Of a stretch of DNA of 64,000 bases, positions 25,033-33,179 are shown piece by piece. This stretch comes from an uncultured bacterium. Its GTDB lineage: Bacteria; Bacteroidota; Bacteroidia; Bacteroidales; Bacteroidaceae. The stretch spans positions 1 to 64,000 of the forward strand of contig CAJMPR010000007.1 of assembly GCA_905215345.1 (NCBI GenBank), written 5' to 3'. The first letter of the stretch is position 1. Each line of letters opens with the position of its first letter. Both the position numbers and the translations under genes were made by a program. Below the pieces are notes generated by a model that was not told the DNA's origin, made no database searches, and saw only the letters and a program-made list of their open reading frames with translations.

Positions 25033-26313
25033 ATGCTCCGTCGCTTCCTTTCTCGTTCTCCCCTTTACGTATTAGCTTTGTATGCCAGTATATTAATTTT
25101 TCTGGTTTATACGTGTGCTTACGCTTTCCGCAAGCCTTTCACCGTTGGTTTGTATTCCGGTGAGACCTTGTGGGGTTTCGACGTAAAGATCCTTTACGTC
25201 CTTTTTGAGATCATCGGTTACGCCCTTTCCAAGTTTATCGGTACCCGCCTTCTTCCGGGCATGAAATCGCATCAACGTATCTACTATATCATCGGGCTGA
25301 TGAGCTTTTCGGAGCTTGCCCTTTTGGGCTTCGCCGTTTTGCCTCCCTATCTTAAGGTTTTCTCTATTTTCCTGAGTGGTCTTCCCCTGGGCATGGTCTG
25401 GGGCGTCCTGTTCAGTTATATTGAGGGTCGTCGTATCAGCGAGGTGCTTAATGTCGGCTTGAGCGTCGCATTGATTGTTTCTTCGGGTCTTGTCAAGACG
25501 CTGGGGCAGTTCGTCCTCGACAGTTTTCCTGTCACAGAGTACTGGATGCCTTTCGTAACGGGTGCCGTCTGCTTTCCTTTCATGTTGTTGTGCGCTTATC
25601 TGTTGAACCAGGTACCGGCTCCAACGGCTATGGATATAAAACTTCGAACCAAGCGTGCTCCCATGAACCGTGAAGATCGTCAACTCTTTTTGAAACGTTT
25701 CTTCGGAGGTATCTGTCTTCTGATTATCTTTTACGGGTCTCTGACTGTTTTTCGTGAACTACGTGATTCTTTCGCTGCCGATATCTGGAACGAACTCCAC
25801 ATTACGGGGGCTTTCGTCTTCACTCAAACTGAGATTCCAATCGCTTTTTTCGTTCTGTTGCTGATGTCCCTGATTGTTTTTATCCGTAACAACCGTTTGG
25901 CCCTTAATATAATCTATGTAATAACGGTCTCCGGTGGCGTTTTAATGATATGTGCCACTTTATTATATGTATGGGGGTATATTGCACCTATACCTTGGAT
26001 GATTCTCTCCGGCTTGGGACTCTATATGGGTTATATCCCTTTCACTTACTTGGTGGAACGTTTGATAGCCTCCCTGAAAGTGGTTAGTACTACCGTTTTC
26101 CTTATCTACCTTGCTGATTCTTTCGGTTATCTGGGTACTACGGTAGTCTTTCTGGTTAAGAATTTCAGCCATTGGGATGTTTCCTGGACTTCTATGGTTG
26201 TTCGTACTTCAATCATCGTGGGTGTTATCTCGATCTTCACGATCATCCTGATTTATCGTTATTTCCGTAAACAACTCAATACAATACAGCTAATTCCTCC
26301 CACCAATGGTTAA
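25033..26313 (+). CDS. DUF5690-like multi-pass membrane protein
   Basis: This 426-aa integral membrane protein has about 11-12 hydrophobic helices in an MFS-like arrangement: two halves, with a charged loop near residues 198-225. It fits DUF5690, whose function is not known. Its place directly before and overlapping (8 bases) the cytidylyltransferase gene of the phosphonate cassette suggests a role in uptake or export of a precursor, which is inference. Base composition matches the GC-richer phosphonate genes rather than the AT-rich glycosyltransferases downstream. Confidence 0.65.
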   Translation: MLRRFLSRSPLYVLALYASILIFLVYTCAYAFRKPFTVGLYSGETLWGFDVKILYVLFEIIGYALSKFIGTRLLPGMKSHQRIYYIIGLMSFSELALLGFAVLPPYLKVFSIFLSGLPLGMVWGVLFSYIEGRRISEVLNVGLSVALIVSSGLVKTLGQFVLDSFPVTEYWMPFVTGAVCFPFMLLCAYLLNQVPAPTAMDIKLRTKRAPMNREDRQLFLKRFFGGICLLIIFYGSLTVFRELRDSFAADIWNELHITGAFVFTQTEIPIAFFVLLLMSLIVFIRNNRLALNIIYVITVSGGVLMICATLLYVWGYIAPIPWMILSGLGLYMGYIPFTYLVERLIASLKVVSTTVFLIYLADSFGYLGTTVVFLVKNFSHWDVSWTSMVVRTSIIVGVISIFTIILIYRYFRKQLNTIQLIPPTNG

Positions 26314-27028
26314 GACAGCAATGATCATGGCTGCGGGCATGGGTACCCGCTTCGGCCATTATACCGATCTGGTTCCTAAAGGCTTCGTAAGCATCGGTAA
26401 TAAACCTATGATTCTCCGCAGTATAGATATCCTTTTGTCGTGCGGTATAGAGCGTATTGTTATCGGTACCGGTTACAGACGTGAGGTCTACGATGACCTT
26501 AAGAAGGATTATCCGATGATAGAAACCTGCTTCAGTCCCCGTTATGCTGAGACAAACAGTATGTACACTCTCTATAATACGCGTGAACTCTTGGGTGATG
26601 ATGACTTCCTTCTTCTCGAGTCGGATCTCATCTTCGAGTCGAAAGCTATCCGCAGCCTGCTTGAATGCAAGGAGCCTGATGTGATGCTGATCAGCCCCGT
26701 AACCAAGTTCCAGGACCAGTATTATGTGGAGCATGATTCGAATCATATCCTGACTTCCTGTTCCGTGCATAAGGAGGAACTGGATGCCAAAGGTGAACTT
26801 GTGGGTATTCACAAACTTTCCTGTTCTTTCTATAAGAAAATGTGTTCGGACTATGGTCGTATCGTTTCGGATCAGTCCAAGCTTGGTTATGAGTATGAAC
26901 TTCTGCGTATGTCACGTGATGTCTCTCCTGTCTATGTATTAAATGTTCCCGGTCTTAAATGGTATGAGATCGATGACGAGAGCGACCTTGTCTATGCGGA
27001 GCGGCACGTACTTCCTTATTGCCAATAA
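26306..27028 (+). CDS. Cytidylyltransferase, LicC/PntC-like (phosphonate or phosphocholine activation)
   Basis: The 240-aa nucleotidyltransferase has the signature MAAGMGTRFGHYTDLVPKG (8-26), where the lysine binds the nucleotide phosphate. An acidic metal site lies in LLESDLIFES, and TNSMYTLYNT is typical of LicC-type CTP:phosphocholine and PntC-type CTP:2-aminoethylphosphonate transferases. Beside PEP mutase and phosphonopyruvate decarboxylase it most likely makes a CDP-phosphonate, which the LicD protein at 34615 could then transfer to the glycan. The exact substrate is inferred. It overlaps the preceding gene by 8 bases. Confidence 0.8.
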   Translation: MVKTAMIMAAGMGTRFGHYTDLVPKGFVSIGNKPMILRSIDILLSCGIERIVIGTGYRREVYDDLKKDYPMIETCFSPRYAETNSMYTLYNTRELLGDDDFLLLESDLIFESKAIRSLLECKEPDVMLISPVTKFQDQYYVEHDSNHILTSCSVHKEELDAKGELVGIHKLSCSFYKKMCSDYGRIVSDQSKLGYEYELLRMSRDVSPVYVLNVPGLKWYEIDDESDLVYAERHVLPYCQ

Positions 27029-27050
27029 ATCAATAGTCAAAAATATATCT

Positions 27051-28352
27051 ATGAATAAGAAAATCTATGTCGGCATGACCGCCGACATCATGCATCCCGG
27101 TCTGATACATATTATAAACGAGGCTGCAAAATACGGTGATGTCATCATCGGTCTTCTGACAGACAAGGCTATTGCCGAGCACAAACGGCTTCCTTATCTT
27201 ACTTACGAACAACGCAAGGAAGTGGTTGAGAATATCAAGGGTGTTTCCGAAGTTATTCCCCAGGAAGAGTGGAGTTATGTGGATAACCTGAAACGGCTTA
27301 AGCCTGATTATATAATCCATGGTGACGACTGGAAAACCGGGCCTTTGCGTGAAATCCGGGAACAGGTGTTTGAGGTGATGAATGAACAAGGCGGGAAGGT
27401 GATTGAAATTCCTTACACGCAAGGTATCAATTCCTCTTCCCTTGACAAGGAGATCAAATCCATCGGTACTACTCCGGATGTACGGATGAAATCTCTGAGA
27501 CGTTTGATAAATGCCAAACCTGTTGTGCGTATTCTTGAAGCTCATGACGGTCTTTGCGGATTAATCATTGAAAATGTGGAAGTCCAGAAGGGTGACAAAC
27601 GTGAGGTCTTTGACGGCATGTGGTCCAGTAGCCTGACGGATTCCACCAGCAAGGGTAAGCCCGACATCGAGGCCGTCGACCTGACTACCCGCATGCAGGA
27701 TCTGAACAATATCCTTGAGTGCACTACCAAGCCCATTATATTCGACGGTGATACGGGTGGCAAGATCGAACATTTTGTGTTTACTGTCCGTACTTTGGAG
27801 CGTCATGGTATTTCCGCCGTCATTATTGAAGACAAGGTCGGTTTGAAGAAAAACTCCCTTTTCGGTACTGACGCTATCCAGACTCAGGATACGATTGAAG
27901 GGTTTTGCCAGAAAATCAGGGCCGGTAAGGAAGCGCAGGTAACTAAGGATTTCATGATTATCGCCCGTATTGAGAGCCTGATTGCTGGTAAACCGATGAG
28001 TGACGCCCTTGAACGCGCTTACGCCTATGTGGAAGCCGGTGCCGACGGTATCATGATTCATAGTAAGAACAAATCCGGAGAGGATATCAAAGAGTTTTGC
28101 CTTGCTTTTCGCCAAAAATATGCTCATGTTCCTATTGTTGTCGTCCCTACGACTTATGACCATATCCACGAGAACGAACTCCATACTTGGGGAGTCAATA
28201 TCGTGATCTATGCCAACCATATGCTCCGTGCGGCTTATCCCGCTATGATGAAAGTTGCCAGTACGATTCTTGAGAACGAGCGTGCGGCTGAGGTTCGTGA
28301 CTTGTGTATGCCAATTAAGGAAATCCTGGAACTGATTCCCGGTACCAAATAA
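27051..28352 (+). CDS. aepX: Phosphoenolpyruvate mutase with N-terminal cytidylyltransferase-like domain
   Basis: The product is 433 aa, started at MNKKIYVG (27051), since upstream in-frame sequence lies in the previous gene. Residues 1-135 form a nucleotidyltransferase-like domain with HPGL (15-18) where active members have HxGH, and SSS near 128-130. Residues 145-433 form PEP mutase, which turns phosphoenolpyruvate into phosphonopyruvate. The catalytic motif EDKVGLKKNS (260-269) and metal-binding FDGDTGG (231-237) are intact. B. fragilis AepX has a comparable domain order. It is followed after 15 bases by the decarboxylase. Confidence 0.93.
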   Translation: MNKKIYVGMTADIMHPGLIHIINEAAKYGDVIIGLLTDKAIAEHKRLPYLTYEQRKEVVENIKGVSEVIPQEEWSYVDNLKRLKPDYIIHGDDWKTGPLREIREQVFEVMNEQGGKVIEIPYTQGINSSSLDKEIKSIGTTPDVRMKSLRRLINAKPVVRILEAHDGLCGLIIENVEVQKGDKREVFDGMWSSSLTDSTSKGKPDIEAVDLTTRMQDLNNILECTTKPIIFDGDTGGKIEHFVFTVRTLERHGISAVIIEDKVGLKKNSLFGTDAIQTQDTIEGFCQKIRAGKEAQVTKDFMIIARIESLIAGKPMSDALERAYAYVEAGADGIMIHSKNKSGEDIKEFCLAFRQKYAHVPIVVVPTTYDHIHENELHTWGVNIVIYANHMLRAAYPAMMKVASTILENERAAEVRDLCMPIKEILELIPGTK

Positions 28353-28367
28353 AAACAGCACAGAAAT

Positions 28368-29507
28368 ATGTTAGACGTAGAAAAAGTATATAATACCTTT
28401 CTTTCCAACGGTGTTAATTTCTTTACAGGTGTTCCCGATTCCTTGTTGCAGAGCATCTGTGCTTATATCACGGACAATACTCCGAAAGAGAAACATATTA
28501 TCGCTGCCAATGAGGGTGCTGCGGTCGGCATAGCTGCCGGGCATTATATGGCTTCGGGCAACCTGCCTCTGGTTTATATGCAGAACTCCGGTCTGGGTAA
28601 TACGGTGAATCCCCTCTTGTCGCTGGCTGATGAGAAGGTTTACAGCCTTCCTGTCCTTTTGATGATCGGTTGGCGCGGTGAACCGGGTGTCAAGGATGAG
28701 CCCCAGCACAAGAAACAGGGTGAAGTCACTTTATCGCTATTGGAATCAATGAAAATTCCATATGTCATTCTTGATACGGATGAAACTGCCGCATTGACAC
28801 AGTTAAGTGAGATTATAATTTCCACCCGTAGTAAATCCATTCCTCATGCTATCATTATCCGTAAGGATACATTCAGTAAATATAAGCTCCAGAAAGAACA
28901 GTCCAACACTTGTCCGTTATCCCGTGAGGATGCTTTGAAACTGGTGGTGGACCACTTGGGTGCAACCGATGTGGTTGTTTCCACTACGGGCAAGCTTTCC
29001 CGTGAGTTGTTTGAATACCGTGAAACCCAAGGGGAGGGACACGGCCGTGATTTTCTCACTGTCGGTTCCATGGGACATAGTTCATCCATCGCTTTGGGTA
29101 TAGCTTTGGAACAACCGGAGAGGAAGGTTTATTGCCTGGATGGTGACGGTGCTTTTATCATGCACATGGGTGCTATCAGTAACATAGGGAGTTTATCTCC
29201 CAAGAATTATTTTCATATCCTTTTCAATAACGGTGCTCATGAATCTGTTGGCGGACAGCCTACTTTGGGCTTTGAACTGGATATACCCGCCATTGCTAAA
29301 GCTTGTGGTTACCGTCATGCTTTCTCGGTCACTTCAGTAACTGAAATGAAAAATGCTTTGGCTGAACTTCAGTCAATGGAAGGTCCCGTCCTGTTGGAAC
29401 TGAAGGTTAAGGTTGCTTCCCGTGATAATCTGGGACGTCCGACTACCACTCCGGTAGAGAATAAGGAGCATTTAATGGAATTCCTTTCTGATCATGGATA
29501 TAGATAA
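28368..29507 (+). CDS. aepY: Phosphonopyruvate decarboxylase
   Basis: This 379-aa ThDP-dependent enzyme converts phosphonopyruvate to phosphonoacetaldehyde, the step that pulls the unfavourable PEP mutase reaction forward. It shows GVPDSLL (21-27), the catalytic glutamate in AANEGAAVG (Glu49), and the ThDP motif GDGAFIMHMG through LFNNGAHESVGG. Length fits Ppd. Its last 14 bases overlap the metallophosphoesterase gene, exactly where base composition changes to AT-rich. An AEP transaminase gene (aepZ) normally follows such a pair but is not found here. Confidence 0.94.
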   Translation: MLDVEKVYNTFLSNGVNFFTGVPDSLLQSICAYITDNTPKEKHIIAANEGAAVGIAAGHYMASGNLPLVYMQNSGLGNTVNPLLSLADEKVYSLPVLLMIGWRGEPGVKDEPQHKKQGEVTLSLLESMKIPYVILDTDETAALTQLSEIIISTRSKSIPHAIIIRKDTFSKYKLQKEQSNTCPLSREDALKLVVDHLGATDVVVSTTGKLSRELFEYRETQGEGHGRDFLTVGSMGHSSSIALGIALEQPERKVYCLDGDGAFIMHMGAISNIGSLSPKNYFHILFNNGAHESVGGQPTLGFELDIPAIAKACGYRHAFSVTSVTEMKNALAELQSMEGPVLLELKVKVASRDNLGRPTTTPVENKEHLMEFLSDHGYR

Positions 29508-30237
29508 ATTTATTATACTATCTGATATTCATGCAAATTTAACTGCATTAAAGGCTGTCTTATTAGATATTGGGAAACAAGGATACTTACCTGACGCAGT
29601 CATTCTATTGGGAGATATTATTAATTACGGGATGCGTCCTAATGAGGTAATAGAGGAATTAATTAATTTATCGTATCCTGTTGTTGTGAATTTAATGGGA
29701 AATCATGAAAAAGCTTTGCTCGATGGAAATTTGAATCATTTTTCAACGGAGCGTGGAAAAGCAATGTTAGAATATACAACTTCTATCCTAACAGAAACTT
29801 CTCTTTCATACATAAAGGAGAATATGAATTCTGTCGGTTTTCAGACAATGAATTGCCAGGATAAACATTTATTATTTCTTCATGGAAATAGAAATGATAG
29901 TTTTTGGGGTAAATTAGGTGTTGAAAATATTTCTGATTTATATTATAGCGATTATGAGTATGTTTTCTCTGGGCATACTCATCTTCCACATTATATATCA
30001 TATTACTATCCGAGTGAATGTGCTTATCTGCGTAATAAGAAAAAGACAGTTTTTATTAATCCTGGTTCTGTAGGGCAACCTCGTAATCAAAACCCGTATG
30101 CTCAATATGTTTATTTTGAGTTGTCTAGAGGTAGGGTACATCATAATGCTGTGCCGTATAATATTGATGCGGAACGTAAGCTATATCCAAAATATTTGGA
30201 TACTTTTTATAAAGATCGTTTGCTCTTAGGAATTTAA
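29494..30237 (+). CDS. Calcineurin-like metallophosphoesterase
   Basis: The 247-aa cytoplasmic phosphoesterase has the full metal set: LSDIHANL (7-14), LLGDIINYG, MGNHEKALL, and SGHTHLPH, plus INPGSVGQPR typical of the YfcE/MJ0936 type. Its place in the capsule operon, overlapping the end of aepY by 14 bases, suggests it hydrolyses a phosphate or nucleotide-linked intermediate of phosphonate or sugar activation. The exact substrate is unknown. It marks the beginning of the AT-rich variable part of the locus. Confidence 0.85.
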   Translation: MDIDKFIILSDIHANLTALKAVLLDIGKQGYLPDAVILLGDIINYGMRPNEVIEELINLSYPVVVNLMGNHEKALLDGNLNHFSTERGKAMLEYTTSILTETSLSYIKENMNSVGFQTMNCQDKHLLFLHGNRNDSFWGKLGVENISDLYYSDYEYVFSGHTHLPHYISYYYPSECAYLRNKKKTVFINPGSVGQPRNQNPYAQYVYFELSRGRVHHNAVPYNIDAERKLYPKYLDTFYKDRLLLGI

Positions 30238-30244
30238 ATAAATA

Positions 30245-31246
30245 ATGATGAAGAACTTATATGTGATAAGTGGTGTTACCGGTATGACTGGTAATGAACT
30301 CGCCCGCCAACTTTTAAAGGATGAACATACAATTATCGGGTTTGATAACTTTTATGCAAGTTCAATAGATGCAATAAAGGATATTGTTGGTAATGTTAAT
30401 TTCTATTTTTTTGAATATGATTTGAATAATGGAGAGCAGATGGCTGAAATAGCTCATTTAGTGAAAAAATACCAATCAGATTATAAGAAGATTGTTTATA
30501 TCAATTGTGCAGCTGTTGTACATACAGAGCATTTTTATGAGATTGAGCACACTTTTGCTACAAATGTTTTATCTATGCGGTCTTTTCTCCAGCAGGCAAT
30601 CTCTGTTCATGCAGATATTTATATAAATTGTTCTACTTCAGAAGTTTATTCTATGCAGTCATGGAATGATTGTGGTGGAATGAAGGAAAGTGATTTTCTA
30701 CTGCTTGCAACAACTGAACATAGTCAACGAACCAGTTATGCGGTAGGTAAACTACTTACGGAATTCTTCATGAAAGACGCTGTTGAGAAAGGTCTTATAA
30801 AGGGCTGTTCTATCCGTTTTGCTAATGTTTATAGTAACCATGAACGTTTTGCTAAACATATAATTCCTTATATAATAGATAGTTTGTTAAAAACAGGAAA
30901 AATTGTATTATTAGAAAACTCTAAGAAAAATAAACGTACTTTTCTTCATAATATAGATAGTTGTCGAGCTGTGTTGGAATTAATAAATTCAGATGCTGCT
31001 TTGGACGGAACAGTTTATAATGTAGCTACAGATGAAGAAATTTCAATTGTTGATCTAGTAAAGCTAATTGCTGCCCAATTGCATATTCCAGAACCAGAAA
31101 TAAAGTTTGAAGGTTATCGTGCGTCTGATCCAGAACGTAGAATTCTAAATACAGATAAGATTCGTAAATGTACGAACTGGAAGCCTATAGTTTCATTATC
31201 TGAGGGTTTGAATATGTGTGTGAAAGATTTTATTGAAAAAAGATGA
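30245..31246 (+). CDS. NAD-dependent epimerase/dehydratase
   Basis: This 333-aa extended SDR protein has GVTGMTG (10-16) and catalytic Tyr/Lys in TSYAVGKLLTEFF (about 160-172), preceded by INCSTSEVY. Such enzymes epimerise or dehydrate nucleotide sugars, and the partner nucleotidyltransferase follows with a 4-base overlap. The exact sugar cannot be told. An alternative ATG lies 3 bases later. Codons are strongly A/T-biased. Confidence 0.8.
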   Translation: MMKNLYVISGVTGMTGNELARQLLKDEHTIIGFDNFYASSIDAIKDIVGNVNFYFFEYDLNNGEQMAEIAHLVKKYQSDYKKIVYINCAAVVHTEHFYEIEHTFATNVLSMRSFLQQAISVHADIYINCSTSEVYSMQSWNDCGGMKESDFLLLATTEHSQRTSYAVGKLLTEFFMKDAVEKGLIKGCSIRFANVYSNHERFAKHIIPYIIDSLLKTGKIVLLENSKKNKRTFLHNIDSCRAVLELINSDAALDGTVYNVATDEEISIVDLVKLIAAQLHIPEPEIKFEGYRASDPERRILNTDKIRKCTNWKPIVSLSEGLNMCVKDFIEKR

Positions 31247-32007
31247 AATCCTTAATAATAACAGTGGCGGGAACTGCTACCCGTTTTAACAAAGATACTT
31301 CTCATGAGACGTTGAAATGCCTTTATTTTCAAGAATCTCCTCAATATTCATTACTTTATCAAATTCTTGATAAGGCACGTTCTATTGATAAATATATAAT
31401 TGTAGGTGGCTATTTATTTGAAGCGTTATCAATATTTATAGAGAACAATTTACAGGAATTCAAGGATAGAATAGAACTTATTTATAATCCTCATTATAAA
31501 GATTATGGTTCTGGCTACAGTCTGTTAAAAGGAATAGATGCTGTTCCTTTGGGATGTGACGAAATAATATTTATAGAAGGGGATTTATTTTACGATAAAT
31601 ATAGTTTTGAACAGGTTCTCTCTGCACGTCATAATGTAATTACAGTAAATCGGGAGTTTATAACTTCACAAAAGGCTGTCGTTCTATATGTAGATATGAA
31701 TGGTTATATACATTATCTCTATGATACTGAACATTTGTCGTTGGACATCTCTGAATCGTTTCAAGCAATATACAATTCAGCTCAAATATGGAAGTTTCTT
31801 TCTTTGGAAAAACTTTCTACTGTAGTTCGGGATATGAATCCATTCCAGCTATGTGGTACCAATTTGGAAATTATTCAAAAGTATTTTGAAAATTTGACTT
31901 TGGATACTTTAGAATTTATTCCGGTTGAAACGTGGTATAATTGTAATACAGTATCTGATTATAATAAAGTTTACTCATTAATAAAAAACTGTGAAATCGT
32001 TAAATGA
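31243..32007 (+). CDS. Nucleotidyltransferase (sugar-phosphate or LicC-like)
   Basis: The 254-aa Rossmann-like nucleotidyltransferase has an altered signature VAGTATRFNKDTSHETLKCL (8-27) and an acidic metal site in IFIEGDLFYD. HYKDYGSGYSLLKGID resembles LicC and related enzymes. It is the second nucleotidyltransferase in the locus and likely activates another sugar, alditol or small alcohol phosphate. Overlaps with both neighbours (4 bases with the epimerase, 17 bases with the Rossmann protein) suggest translational coupling in one pathway. Substrate unknown. Confidence 0.72.
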   Translation: MKSLIITVAGTATRFNKDTSHETLKCLYFQESPQYSLLYQILDKARSIDKYIIVGGYLFEALSIFIENNLQEFKDRIELIYNPHYKDYGSGYSLLKGIDAVPLGCDEIIFIEGDLFYDKYSFEQVLSARHNVITVNREFITSQKAVVLYVDMNGYIHYLYDTEHLSLDISESFQAIYNSAQIWKFLSLEKLSTVVRDMNPFQLCGTNLEIIQKYFENLTLDTLEFIPVETWYNCNTVSDYNKVYSLIKNCEIVK

Positions 32008-33178
32008 AAAGTTGGCTTTATTACAAGCTAAGATTGAGATTTGTAAAAGTCCGATAAGCATTATGATTATCGGCTTAGGTAGTGTAGGGTTATATCTATT
32101 GGATTATTTGGTAAGTTTGTCAGATGATCGTCTGCATATTGTTGTAACTGGACGTAATGCAGAAAAAATGCAGAAAGATATCAATATAGTGAGAACTGCG
32201 GCTACAATTCGCAGCCAATTACGGAGTCGGATAGATATAGAGTCAAATTGTGATTTAGAGGATATTTCATCCATAGTACAAAGTTTGAATAAATGGCAGC
32301 CGGATTTTATAATAAATGCTAGTCGTGTCTATTCAGGTCTCAAATATGGAAGTATTTCTTGGAATAATTTGCGCGCTTATGGTATCTGGACTCCTTTATC
32401 TATTCGTTATGCCCGTAATATTATGAAAGCGTATGCTGAATCAAATTGTAGGGCTATTTCTATAAATACCTCATATTCTGATGCTGTAATTCCATGGTTG
32501 AAGTCAGCAGGTGAAGCATATTTTGATTTTGGAAGTGGTAATTTGAATCATTTAATTCCGAGGATGAAATTCTATATTGCTAATAAATATAAAATTGAAA
32601 ATTTAAATGATATTGATATCACATTGGCCATTAGTCATTTTCATGATGTTGTAATCAGTAAGGAAGGACATACAGAAGGAATAGATGTATTGTTGAATAT
32701 CCGCTATCAAAATGAAGAAATATCTTTTGATAAAGAGGCTCTATTGAATGCTTGTATGATTTCAATGCCGATTGATCAAAAACGGAATATGATGAATGCT
32801 TCCAGTAATTTCAATATCATATATTCCATATTGGATGCACTTTCAAACAAGAAAAGAGTAAAGATTCATACTCCGGGAGTAAACGGTGAAATAGGTGGAT
32901 ATCCTTATATAATTGATGGTACAGGACAAATTGTAACTTCATTTTTTGATACTTCAATATTTTCGATGAATAGAATGCGTGAGATTAATAGAAAATCTAT
33001 TTATTTAGATGGAATTGAAGATATAAAGGATGGTACTCTTTTCTATACAAAGGAATTAGTTGAGAAAGTGGCAAATGCTTTTGGAAAAGATTTACCAAAG
33101 AAAGTTTGTTTCGAAGACATTGATGACGTAGGACAATATATTATTGATAATATCATAAAACCCGTTACGAATTGTTGA
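31991..33178 (+). CDS. Rossmann-fold NAD(P)-binding protein of unknown function
   Basis: This 395-aa protein starts at GTG (31991) inside the preceding gene; no ATG occurs before the nucleotide-binding motif MIIGLGSVGLYLLDYL (about 25-40). Residues 55-130 have the saccharopine-dehydrogenase-like feel of DFIINASRVYSG. The rest has no motif I recognise. It probably oxidises or reduces an intermediate made by the two genes before it. Its tail (QYIIDNIIKPVTNC) ends one base before the flippase start. I could not name a family with confidence, so treat it as a candidate for a novel function. Confidence 0.6.
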   Translation: MKSLNEKLALLQAKIEICKSPISIMIIGLGSVGLYLLDYLVSLSDDRLHIVVTGRNAEKMQKDINIVRTAATIRSQLRSRIDIESNCDLEDISSIVQSLNKWQPDFIINASRVYSGLKYGSISWNNLRAYGIWTPLSIRYARNIMKAYAESNCRAISINTSYSDAVIPWLKSAGEAYFDFGSGNLNHLIPRMKFYIANKYKIENLNDIDITLAISHFHDVVISKEGHTEGIDVLLNIRYQNEEISFDKEALLNACMISMPIDQKRNMMNASSNFNIIYSILDALSNKKRVKIHTPGVNGEIGGYPYIIDGTGQIVTSFFDTSIFSMNRMREINRKSIYLDGIEDIKDGTLFYTKELVEKVANAFGKDLPKKVCFEDIDDVGQYIIDNIIKPVTNC

Positions 33179-33179
33179 T

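Noticed and set aside
26943..27050. N-terminal extension of AepX
   Set aside because: It lies in the end of the cytidylyltransferase gene in another frame; the ATG at 27051 matches the family start.
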